NCBI GenBank assembly: GCA_034440635.1 | Contig: JAOTON010001354.1 | Coordinates: 496,001 to 560,000, forward strand | Origin: Lepas anatifera | Taxonomy: Eukaryota > Arthropoda > Thecostraca > Lepadidae | Direction: 5' to 3' | DNA: 64,000 nt | Shown: positions 23,896 through 34,900 of the stretch, in pieces | Position numbering within the stretch: the stretch's first letter is position 1 | How the letters are laid out: each line of letters opens with the position of its first letter | Made by a program: the position numbers and the translations under genes | Notes under the pieces: model-generated | The model's database searches: none | What the model saw: the letters and a program-made list of their open reading frames with translations, nothing else | Told to the model about the DNA's origin: nothing

Positions 23896-24021
23896 CTGCC
23901 AGGTGGGCGTCGGCGCTCTCGCAGCTGGTGTCCTGTTGGAGTTTCTGGCAGATCAAGTCCAGTTTAAAGGCGGACGGTCGCTCCGCCAAATCCGAGACCG
24001 ACGTCATGGCGTCATACAAGC
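23896..24021 (-). CDS. cas: Castor/CASZ1-type transcription factor, N-terminal exon A with candidate start codon
   Basis: This 126-bp exon lies between an acceptor (TGGTTTTGCTTTTCAG ending at 24022) and a donor (CTGGCAG|GTCAGT, GT at 23895-23894). The frame is fixed by exon B: 2 nt at the start, 1 nt left over. An in-frame ATG at 24007-24005 in the context GACGCCATGA could be the start. Otherwise translation enters from an exon to the right that I cannot see. From that ATG the peptide begins MTSVSDLAERPSAFKLDLIC and continues QKLQQDTSCESADAHLA. The KLDLICQKL core matches the KLNAICAKL motif near the start of human CASZ1 as I remember it, a segment linked to nuclear targeting and NuRD recruitment. 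Its order ahead of the YAxxTM motif is the same as in CASZ1. The exon's last ten bases are the founder unit of the adjoining minisatellite. If the acceptor is not used, the frame stays open up to an ATG at 24133. Confidence 0.65.
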
Positions 24022-24449
24022 CTGAAAAGCAAAACCACGACGTCAGTGAACTCGCCAGATTATCACACGATGTAGAATCAGAAGCAGCCTCACCAACAAC
24101 ACCCAAGTTAATACGCGTAAATCGAGGTACCACTTCAACATTTGTCTTATCTTCCTGTCACTGTATCTCAAGGTTTGGACTGTAGCGCTCATGTGCCGTC
24201 CGAAACCTGATCAATGACAGTGATTAATTTATTTTCCCCGGAGATAGCATAGTACCATACAGAAATCATAGCCTATAAATCATAAAAGAAATGGATAATC
24301 TGCCTTATTTCACAACCAGATCTGCCAATATCCCGCTATGGCAGAATGCAAAATTTTGATGTAAATACATCCCAGGACCTCACTGGGCCATAGGAAAACA
24401 CTCATGGCCCAATTCCATCCGCAGCAGCGATGGTACGGTGGCACCTGGT
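24022..24449. other. Region upstream of castor exon A
   Basis: The pyrimidine-rich acceptor of exon A lies at its left edge. The rest is AT-rich, with no TATA or exon that I can support. It is either a 5' UTR intron or promoter-proximal DNA. Confidence 0.35.
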
Positions 24450-24734
24450 CAGGGGCGTAGCCAGGAGCCAGGACTTCGCTCAGGGTGGGGGCCGCGCCCC
24501 GAAAAGGGCCCCTGCGACAGCGCCAAAAGGGCCCTGGTGGGTAAAAAGGGCACTGCTTGTTACAGAATAGAGTGCTGAAGAGGGCTTGAGAGGGCCCTGT
24601 CTGGTATGAAATTTCAAATTTGGCCACGGAGTATAGTGCGTGTGAGCCGCGTTTCGCGCGGCCCGTGTCCTCAGGGGGCCCTTCGGGCCCTTAGGGGGCG
24701 GCTGTCCCTGCCGCCCCCCTTGGCTAGGCCCCTG
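24450..24734 (+). mobile_element. hAT-like GC-rich MITE (285 bp) with perfect 8-bp target duplication
   Basis: The ends are CAGGGGCGTAGCCA (left) and TGGCTAGGCCCCTG (right). The flanking target duplication CACCTGGT is perfect at 24442-24449 and 24735-24742. The interior shares CGCCCCGAAAAGGGCCCCTG and GCGACAGCGC words with the copy at 15375-15562. It has no coding capacity. Confidence 0.88.
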
Positions 24735-24742
24735 CACCTGGT

Positions 24743-27700
24743 GGTGGCATTCACATACAGACCCGTGAAGGTATTAAGATTATGCGCTATTATGCCTTGT
24801 AATTAGCTAAACAAAACAATGCATCGCTTTGAACATTCTAGAACACGATTTGTATGTCATCCCCGAATTATGGAAAAAGATATCGGGAAATTGAAGCTAG
24901 CGGAGGATCACTGCGGCCTCAGCGGGACCGCTGTCAGCGGCGTCTCTATCAGGGTGGGTACATGCAACAGTGGGGTGCTCGGGGCCAAGGTGCAAATAAA
25001 ACGAATACATGTCTCTTTGCTGCCGCGATCGGTTGTGTTATTAGGTACTGACCAGAGGTCACTGGCCGCGCGGCAGAGATACCATCGTGTCGTACTCGCC
25101 CACCTTCTGCACAGCACGATAACTTATTTGCAAAACGCCTACCTGTAACAAGCCAACTAAAATTCTGGACAAAACTTCACATCGAAAACTACAGCTACGT
25201 AAATCACGAGAGCGCTCAGAACGGTGATGGGGTCGCGGCAGCTGGAAAGGCGCAGCTCCGACCGTCTGTCGGTAACCAGCCGAGCACGGCTGACCGGCAG
25301 CACGTCCCTCAGGGTGGCGGGCCGCGGTATGTGGCAGAGGAGCCGGCGTCACGGCCCAATGCCTTGCACGGCGCCGCCCGGCCAGATTCGACCGATAGCT
25401 GCTGTACCGCTAATAAACCGCCTCTGTCGGGAGCGTTGGCGAGCAATGGCGCTGGGCCGCCACAAATCAGCGGCCGGTCCGAACGGCGCGCGAATCTCCC
25501 GGTCTGGGGCTGCGGCGGGGTCGGTCCAGCGCAGGTGCCAGCTGAAGGCGGCAGAGCAGGAGTCGGCCAGTGGACATACCTGACTGCACACAGACTCCGG
25601 GAGATGGATAGGTGAGTCTCTTTACTAGGCCAGCGGGCGTGATGCACTTTGTCGTTTCCCTTGTACAGATTATGAGCAGCAGAATACCCTGACATGAAAT
25701 TATTGATGCAAGCTCACTGAGTTTTGACTGGTTTTTATATGTTTTTTTCCTGGCTTTCAATTTTGAAACAGTATGAGTAATCTGCATTACGTTTTAATCT
25801 TGTGTAATCCCACGGAATAAAAAAGAACAGAAACAAACAAAAAGTTCACGACTTCCCTGCTGCTTTTCAGGCTGTTTTAATCGCACTGTGCCAAGCTCAT
25901 CCACAAGAAAACTGTTACATTTCTACAGGATGATGAAAAAATTGGTAAAAAACACAAAGATTACCAAAAACACCAGAAAAGGTCATCCTTGTATTTCTGA
26001 ACTTTTTGGTTAGTGTGCCTTTGCTCATTTTTGGGATTACCTTTGCTCATGCACGATTCCACAGACCAGGATCACGTTGACGAGCGAACTTATGAGTGTT
26101 TGACAGTTTCTGTGAAAGTGAAATATTTTACCGATATGATTGCTATGGTCACATGACACAAACGTTTACGGTAAAATTGGCAGGCCAAACGAACCTGTTT
26201 GGTCTATCATTTCTATCTATAATACAAATTCTGGCATGTTGGCAACCATTATCAACAGCTACCCCAGTTTAACAAATGTCGAGCTTAACACCTTAAAGGT
26301 CGGGGGAAGAAAGGTGATTCTCCATTTCCAATCCATATGGGTTTGGTAACAAGGCCTACTCTGCAAGGCAACCGTCGTAAACGTGTCTTCTTTGACCTTG
26401 ATACCACTTTTGATAGGCTGACTCTTCAAAGGAGTGTTCTCTGATCTGGATTCATATAGGCGTCTGGAGCGTCGTGAGACTCGCATCACGCCACGTCCTG
26501 CATTCCGGCTTCTCCGTACCCTTTTACTGCATAACTCCCCGCTCTAGCCTACCACCAAAAGCCAGCTTCAGTGCTTTCCTGGAAACTCAACTTAGTTACA
26601 GCAAGTTTCCAGAAGAAAAATATCTGCTAAGTTGTCTTTGGAGAACGAAATACTAATTCTAACCATTTTAAACATAAAACCGATAATGCTGCTTGTATGT
26701 GCATATATCAAACCCTGCATCAGCATAATGTAGGGATAAACTAAGCATCTATCATAAAATAAAAATGTGCTGAAATGTTATGCTGAAATGTTAACTTGGC
26801 AACCAGAATTTGAAAGCTCAACAGAACATTAGCCGGCAATAGACCTGTAAGTAGATTAAAATTCCCCGAAGCACATTTGCATGCTTATATACAGGTGGGT
26901 TTTCTCACAGTCAGTTACCAAAAAGCGTAGCCATTGCTGAAATATTTCTCCCGATAGTAAGATCTGGCAATAACATTTTCAATTCCATGAAAACCATTCA
27001 GCCCCATATCCTCACTCGTGGCTTTTTCAGCGATCCATTCATCAAAAATGCAAAATCATTAACGGTCCCGGCGCGTGTGAGACCGCAGTATCGGCCCCCC
27101 CGGTCTCTGAAAGGGTTGCGCCCTCAAGGAGACCAGCGTTCAAGTTTTTTATGCATTTCTTTGATGCTATCAGCAGCGTCTATTTTTTGCGTTTGAATCA
27201 GATGTAAAAAATGGCGCACAATGCAGGGGCGCCGGCCGACGCACGTCTGCAGGGGAGGCGCAGTGCTCGGAGGCCCACAGTCGCGCCGAACGGGTTGTCG
27301 GGATAAAGGAAAACGGGAGGTGACGAGACCGCGGAAAAGACTGAGCCAGCCGCCCTGTGAGAAATTTCCGCTTGTCATCGCGGTAATGGCGTCGGCAGGC
27401 ATGGTCGGGCTGCTCAGAGCGCCAGCTGCCTCGCCCTGGGCTCTGCAAGGGGGCGCTACACGTGGTGCGTGCTCGGGACAGCCCGCAGAACGCTGCACAG
27501 ATCGGATGTATAGTGGGAATCAACTGTTTTGGATGTTTCCATGCACAACTATTTTCTACACAGGAAGAGTATGAAACATGGATAACGGCGTCCTTAAGTA
27601 TATTAAAATGCTTGCCAGTCTGTTGTAAGACTTGAGGAATGTTGTAGAAACAGTTAAATTTAAAACGATTTGCTTCAAGCCAAAAATAAGGTGGCAAAAT

Positions 27701-28018
27701 CCGAATAAATAAATGCGGCATACCAAATCACACCTTCATCTTCAAGACAGAGGCGCACAGCTTTGTTCAACAATTGAAAAATTCAACAAAGCCAACGCCG
27801 CCGACTCAGCCCCGCACCCAAACTTCCCAGGCCAGTCACGTTTTCGATATGACGTATGTAATCAAATATTTATCGTGTGCTGGGCCTATTTGTTCATAGA
27901 TCCATTTCCAAAATTTCGTCTTTGGAATGATACGATGTTAAGTTTCAGTTTTCACTGACAGCCATGGAAAGTTTGGGACCCGCTCAATCTTCGAACCTCC
28001 ATTGAAAGATGTCCTCTG
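24743..28018. other. Non-coding stretch with two GC-rich blocks
   Basis: GC-rich segments are at about 25030-25600 and 27060-27500. Frames there are open on both strands with no recognisable domain and no convincing splice sites. The remaining sequence is AT-rich. No gene is supported. Confidence 0.35.
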
Positions 28019-28022
28019 TTAA

Positions 28023-28503
28023 AGGGAAAGTGGCACCTTGGTCGAATCCTGGAATTTAGTGTAATTAGGCACACTTTTAGCCGAAAATAGTGAACCACTC
28101 ATGATTTCTCTGAACAAATGTACAATTGGCTCAATATTTTGATTTTTAAAATACTCCTCTAGGAAAAGAAATAATATCTGCCTGTGGATGATGTCAAGAT
28201 CTGGCAACCACTACCATACTCGGAACGCTTCAAGTGCTTCGATTGGCTGATGCTCATCGTGACGTCAGCATATGTCGTCACACCAGCAGCTCAAAACAAT
28301 GGCCGCCTGGCGAGAGGTACATGAGAGGTACATTGCGGGTAGGTTTTAGCTTTTTTCTACGGAAATATCGAGTTCCAAGACAAATAATATATAGAGTACC
28401 GTCCTTTTAAGTAAAGAATTAGAGAAAATTGCCGGGTTTTCCGACTTGCTTTACAACTTGACTATCTCAGTTAAAATCACGTTATAAAGGTGCCACATTC
28501 CCT
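28023..28503. mobile_element. TTAA-flanked inverted-repeat element (481 bp)
   Basis: The left end AGGGAAAGTGGCACCTT and the right end AAGGTGCCACATTCCCT are inverted repeats with one mismatch over 17 bp. TTAA flanks both ends (28019-28022 and 28504-28507). There is no transposase frame. The TTAA target points to a piggyBac-type element, although a 3-bp TAA target (Harbinger type) cannot be excluded because the flank is palindromic. The interior is AT-rich. Confidence 0.75.
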
Positions 28504-28764
28504 TTAAAATCATTGGTTATGGATCCATCGCTGCTTTTGCTTAATACTGGCAATAGCGCTTCCTTTTTCTTTGTGCAATTTTGGCTCAAATTGGACATTA
28601 TCTGTCCGAATACTAGTCGAAAGGCTCTTGGCCCCTGCAGCAGCGACGCGTATATCTTCTGCGTTGTCCTCCCAGTCAAATACTTGAAAAAGATCGAGAG
28701 AACAGGTGGCATAAAGCAGATATCAAAGTTATTGGTAAGCTATCAAATTTATTGTTATTCACAG

Positions 28765-28945
28765 CATTGGCGGATCCAGGAAAAAGTTTTGGAGGGGCCA
28801 AAACATCGTTTTGGGGGCCAAATCGAGAAAAATCGCAAAAAGCAGAGGATTAAAAAAACGGCCAAAAGTCGGTCATTTTGGGGGCCAAAGATACTATTTT
28901 TGGGCTTTGGGGGCCATGGCCCCTGGGCCCCTGGATCCGCCAGTG
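28765..28945 (+). mobile_element. hAT-like MITE (181 bp) with perfect 8-bp target duplication
   Basis: The termini are CATTGGCGGATCCAGG and CCTGGATCCGCCAGTG. The perfect 8-bp target duplication ATTCACAG is at 28757-28764 and 28946-28953. The interior has alternating GGGGGCCAAA words. It is a different subfamily from the 15375/24450 elements but has the same target size. Confidence 0.88.
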
Positions 28946-29039
28946 ATTCACAGCAACAATTCCTGAACTTTCTCGGTCAAACTTCCGGGGCGAACTCTTG
29001 CACGCTCCTAATGTTACACCTTACAGCTTAATTAAGAAA

Positions 29040-29185
29040 TCCACTGCTGAAATTGTTTAGACAAGAAGAAGAAAACTACCATCGACCAGGCTGGATATAC
29101 ACTTCGGACCCTGGCTGGAATCGAACCTGGCATTCCTGCTCCGAGTCCTGGTGCCACAACACTGAACCGTCTACTCGCCGAAACG
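29040..29185 (-). mobile_element. tRNA-derived SINE-like copy
   Basis: On the minus strand, GGTTCGATTCC (29127-29117) is a perfect B-box, preceded by a plausible tRNA-like head (GTAGACGGTTCAGTGTTGTGG). The 3' side ends in a TTTTCTTCTTCTTGTCT tract. A functional tRNA is unlikely because no clean cloverleaf forms. Confidence 0.5.
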
Positions 29186-29189
29186 CCCA

Positions 29190-31650
29190 CGTGGAGTGAA
29201 TATATTTCCATTTCGCGCCAGAGTGAAGTCTTCACCATCCCAGTAGGGGGCAGGGCGGCTTCTGTCCCGATCGAGAGCTGGGTCGTTTCCGCCTGGGCTG
29301 ATGAACAGGTGAAGGAATCCGCCGCTAGGGAATCGTCCTTCATTTATCACCGCGGCCCAGCCTGCGTACTGTATGCGGCCGTCCTCAGTCGTGTTAGCCG
29401 GATCGGCGCCCGGCCGCCTTTTTCGCCGGGAACGCTAAATGCCATCATTCAATCGCGATGAATCGGGAAATCTTCAGAAAATACCGCGACGCCTAAACTA
29501 ACTTCAATTCTAAATAATCGCTATCTTGTCCATCCATTTTCAATTATTTTCCTCCATCCATCTCGTTGGCCCGGCGGGAATCACATCAGGAGATGAGTTG
29601 GCTTTTCTCCAGTGGGCCAGAAATACGGCGTTTTGCCTTATCACGGTACAGATCTGGGGAAATTGGTGCTGCCGGGTTCCGCCACCACAGGATTGCCGAG
29701 CGGCCCCGCGGGCGTCCGTCCGAGTTCCAGCCGCCGCCTGTTCGAACGCTGCGCCGCCTCAGTCGAGTGGTCGGCTCTCCGATGGGCGACAGGTCCACGT
29801 CCAACATCTGTGCCGACGTGTGATGAAGCGGGCTACAGAGCGGGGACGATACCTCCGAGGTTCATTGTTGTTTCCTTATTAGTCGGATAGCTACTGCTGA
29901 TCAAATGGATGCTCAATAGGCATCCCAGGCCCCAAACCAAGGTAGTAATAGTATGTGAAATGACCTCATATTCTCCTATTAAAAAAATACGAAGTAAGTT
30001 TTGCTTATCAATTTTTCGGACACAGTACATTGTTAACAAAAATTTAAACAAAAACATACACGCAAATAGTAGCGCTTCGCACAAGTTCGGGCCAGTCTTA
30101 AACGATCCGATGAACTCCACATCATGTTTAAAACAGAAATAAGCGTTGCGCACAGATATTTGGCATATCTAATTTGTATCCGTATTCAACAACATAATGT
30201 TTAAACGAGAAATAAGCGCTGCGCACAGATATTTGACATATCTTATTTGTATAGTATTCAACAAAATGTATAATGATAAGACACGATCATACTAATAAAA
30301 TTAAACTTTTTGAACTTCCACAAGCCAACCAGTGTGGTCAAACCTCGGTCCATTCCTAATACCCATACCAGTTTGAAGGTTTTTGCATGTATTCTCAGGG
30401 CAGACGACAACAGAAAGACGGCGACACCACTGGTTCCAACTGACAGAATAGAGCCACATGGAGGGCACTGATAATATTCTCTTTAAACACAAACTAAAAT
30501 CTTGCTTTGCCAAATGAATTATTGCATTTTACCCATGCTTTGCATTCTGGTATAATTGTTTATAGAAAATAGTCAACCTGACGCATACCTTCCCATCTCA
30601 CTTTCGATTTCAAACGGAACGAAACATATCGACAAAAGTATTAATTAAAACAGACCCGATCATATCTTCTGCTTTGGTTTTGGTTTAAAATATGTGAGTC
30701 CCGGTGGGTTTAAATTCTGCTCCCCGAATCACGGATCACGGACACGCCAGTGTCAGCCGTGTACCCGTGACATAAGATTCCCGTGACAGGGGTGCCGACA
30801 GTTGCGAGAGCCATGGGTACCGGGTTTGTTGACGCCACCCTGTTCCGGCGAACAAAGACCTAAGACAGCGCTCAGTTTCCAGTCGCTGGAGAGGCCCAGT
30901 TTTTACTCCAGCGCCGAATGGTGGATACTGGACGTTGGCCAGACATCGACCCCTGCAAAGCCAGGGCGATAAGGCTGCGGGTGGAGTGGAACATATATTT
31001 TCAATTTAATTCTTGTCGTTGTGTTTAGATTTGTGTTTGACAGGCACTGTTTCTATCCACTTATGGCTCACGGTATAGGATAATGAAATACGAGAAATAT
31101 TTATTGGTGTGCCAGTCTTGGACAAGAACCACTGGACCAGCTCAATCTCTCTAATATGCCTTACGAATGATTTGTTTTACTATCGTGGATGTTTTTAAAG
31201 TTCACAAAAAATTTGAAATATTATGATACATTTTCTAGGAGCAATATCGTTTGAATGAATGTTGGATGAAACCCGCTTCTCCCGGCCGATGTTGAATTAA
31301 CCCATCAACTCCCACGGCCCCTGTGCCGAAAAGTAAAATGAACACATTTCAGCCTTTAAAGCACATTTTGGAGAAATAAGTTCCGCTTCTTGTTGGTGCA
31401 AGTAAAATCGTAAAACAGTACACAACCGTGAATAAGCATGATATTTTACTAAAAGCCGCGACTGGTTGGGCCCTCTTAGCTCATAATTATGACTCCTACG
31501 CATATGAGAGGTCCGGCGGACGGGGGATAGTGACAAAATGGGAAGCTTTATTCTCCACAAATACTTTCAAATACTCGCGAAACGATCTGAATGATTCTTC
31601 TCAGGGTTAAGTAAGGCGGTCTCCAAGAGGAGCCACCACGGAGCATCTCG
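29190..31650. other. Non-coding stretch, one GC-rich block and a duplication
   Basis: A GC-rich block lies at about 29350-29830. A possible SINE-like remnant lies around 30690-30990: a GGTGGGTTTAAATTCTG B-box-like word, then GC-richer text. No exon is supported. Confidence 0.35.
30124..30268. repeat. 73-bp tandem duplication
   Basis: ATGTTTAAAACAGAAATAAG at 30124 and the related ATGTTTAAACGAGAAATAAG at 30197 each start a copy containing GCGCACAGATATTTG and ATTTGTAT. There are several point differences, so the duplication is not very recent. Confidence 0.85.
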
Positions 31651-31654
31651 TAAC

Positions 31655-31960
31655 AATCTAGCTCGTCTAAATCTGTCGCACCATCTAGCTCTTCTATAAC
31701 AGTCGCACCCCCTAGCTCATCTAAAACTGTCGCGCCATCTAGCTGATCTAAAACTGTCGCACCACCTAGCTGATCTAAAACTGTCGCACCATTTAGCTGA
31801 TCTAAAATTTTTTATTAGCTTATTAAATGCGAATTGTTTCTAAATCTGTCGCACCACCTAGCTCATCTAAAACTGTCGCACCATCTAGCTGATCTACAAA
31901 TGTCGCACCGCCTAGCTCGTCTAAAACTGTTGCACCACGTAGCTCATATGAAACTGTCGT
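31655..31960 (+). repeat. 27-bp minisatellite
   Basis: The unit is about CTGTCGCACCATCTAGCTGA plus TCTAAAA, roughly ten copies, interrupted near 31810-31845 by an AT-rich insertion. The unit length is a multiple of three, so the plus strand shows a 9-residue periodic frame of the type LSHHLAHLK. There is no sign that it is translated. Confidence 0.88.
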
Positions 31961-34900
31961 GCGGTGACAGAGCCTCTGAGCCTGATGCGTATCACTCCCG
32001 TTTCAATTATCACCCGAGTCAAAGACAAACAGAGCAGTACCAGGCTACGAACACGTACTCTTGGCTCCAGCACTGCCGATGACGCAAGTACAGCAAAGCC
32101 GTTCATTAACGGCGGATTCTTGATAAGATTTGAGGAGCGCCGCATGCGCTCTGTCTGCGAGCGTGTCAGTGTCACCTATGAGGTCAGGACCGATACCATC
32201 ACCACTGATGTCCACGAGGAGGGGAACTTCTCTCACCCCCGATGACTGTTTATATCGCACTGGCTAACACCAGGTCAGACTTTTAACACTAAGTCAGAGC
32301 TCTCTGCTGAGAAAATACGTTAATCCCATGGGAGGTTCCAACAGTCTCACCCTAACACAGAACATATTCCTGCCTTCGCCCGATGCTAGGTCAGTTCTTT
32401 GGTGAACAGAATGCCGGTCCGATGCCACTCAGTGTCGGTTACAGTGCCCTATTCCGTTGAGCGTGGTTTTTTTGAAACCCATCAGCATGGGATACAATAG
32501 CGGGGGGGCGGAAGCCTACCCTCTCTTTGATGAACCACAGGAGACGTACTCCAAAAAAATAGATCAGCCCTCGACTGATAATCTTAACTTTTTCTTTCGC
32601 CCAGTATCGACGGATCGTCTTAACCTTTACTCTCGCTTGTACATTTAATTGGAGTAAAGAAATGTTCCCAATTGTAACACACGGGACTTCCTTGATCGTA
32701 GGCTAACGAGCAGCGATTAAATCATCTAACTTCTGCTGAAAAAATTAGAATGAAAATTCAGGTGCACTGTTTTACTTGAGCCTTGTGAGGTTTTGCTTCG
32801 TTCTGATCATACTCAATTTCAAAATTTACTTTTCCATGGCTCTAAGTTAACGCAGCTGATAAAATGTGGTATCTATATTTCAGAATGCCTTTGGGCAAAG
32901 ATCCTGCATCACACAAATTGGGGTCAAATATTATTGAAAGGAGAGTATAGGAATGAAGATGGTTGAAAATGGGAATTGATCCACCAAGGAACATCCAACC
33001 CAATACCGTGGTAAGAACTACCAAGCAAAAAATGTCGAAATAATGGCTATTGCAGGAAATGCAAGTTATCCAAAAGACATTCAAACATATCAGCATTGGT
33101 ACCATAACATACATCTTGCAAAGCTGTTTCTGTTACTTTTCACTATCAGCGCATCTCACAAAAGTATCCTCAAGTGAAAAGACAAACATTGAAACATTGA
33201 TTGTACAGGGTTGACCTCGAACACATGACAAGTGTTGCACTTTTCACGCGTTCATGTGAACTGGCAAAACACTAGCGCGAATACCTCGCCACTATCGCTG
33301 CCGCGTCCGGCGTTTTCGTCAAGTACGCAGATTATGGGTTCAGAAGTGAAATCTGTGTACACCTTATCATATTAACCTGCAACATGTCTGCAGTCTGGTG
33401 TTTTCAACTTTGAACCACCAGCGCAGTCAACAAAAAGTGGTTTATCGCTGGAGAGAAGAGGTTCTCGGAAAGAAATGAGGACAAGCCGTTACTGCTCATC
33501 ATTGATTAATTATTTTGATTATAAAGAGTTGAAGGACACGTCTCGCGTATAGTCCTAAATCCCTACGAGAATAAATCATCAACTTACTTATGGACACATA
33601 TATATGATTTCGATGTAAAGCGCATGGGCATGTGCGCATGTACTTTTAGCCGAATTTAAGTCCTTGAATTGGCATTTTCCGACACATTGTTAGTCCGCCT
33701 ATTGATAACAATATCAAGGTCTTATCAATAAGAGTCAAGCATAAGCAGCCTAATTCAAGGTTGTCATGCTACTCCAATTTCAGTATCCCATCACCACGTC
33801 TTTCCCTATAAAGTAGGACGGCGGGTGTGTAAGACAAGAAATTAGTGTTGTCTGAAAATGCAGACTCGTATTGAAGCCTCATTGAAGAGCACAGATACAG
33901 TACCTTTTATCCTCCCTAGCAGCACTAACCGAAAGCTTTGTCAGCATATTCAACTCTGGTAAGAAGAACTTTCCTCCGTCTTAGCTGTGGTTGGATAAAG
34001 TTGGAGCATATCAATTGTCACAATCACGCTGGCGGCAACAAAAGTTATATCCTGGAGGCAGACCGATTGGTTACTCACAAGAAGTTGCCTCAAATATATG
34101 TTTTCATGTGTTTCAAACATCCTGCCGCATCCAATCCCCTGATCAATATTCAAACAATATCTGATTTTCCTGTTTACATGGCGGATCATTAATATGATGA
34201 ATTTTCCCAAGGCAATGAATTGTTGGAGATACCTACTCTTCCATGCATGGTCTTTCAGCATAAATCTTATGATACATTCGGTATGATATCTGCAGTCAAT
34301 TTCCTCTCTCTATCTTGAGGGAAAATGTGCAATTAAGCTGGGACATAAGAGAGTTATGTTATTATCACAATCTTTATAAGCACACAGATGAAACGAGACA
34401 GTGGGAGAGCGAGAGCTGACCTCTGGCAACGACCGCTCTTTATAAGGATAGGCTCCATATACGTCGGTAGACAGCTGTGAAAATGGCTATTGGACTGATC
34501 TGACACAGGTGATGATTCAGTTGATCTACAGTGTCGCCTCTGCACAACCAGAATATATCACTTTCAGCTCCAAAATGTTCATTGCTCGGGGTGTCCATCA
34601 CTCGGACAAGGCTACGTGACACGAAAAAAATATCAGTCGACAATTTTCCCCACTTCCAATATCCTTCGTCATCGCTGCACCTTTCGACGGCCAAATACGG
34701 TACGGCTGTCGAATCTCGTGTACAACAACACTTGTACCGGCGCCAGCTGACAGCCGGGGCGGGCTTTTTGCACCTCTGATCGGGGCCATTGAGTGCTGAT
34801 TGGTCGGCTGATTTGACCCAGTTACGAGACAGAGCTCACATTGCAGGCCAGTTGCAGAGGGGGCGGCCATAGCTGACCGCTGGCCGGCCGCGACAGCGCC

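Noticed and set aside
23036..24133. 365-codon minus-strand frame as one protein
   Set aside because: Most of it is the 26-bp minisatellite, which is open in all three frames. Only 23896-24021 has exon character with matching splice sites. The read-through possibility is kept as a finding.
28513..29031. 172-codon plus frame as a gene
   Set aside because: Its second half is the hAT-like MITE at 28765-28945, so its length owes much to repeat sequence.
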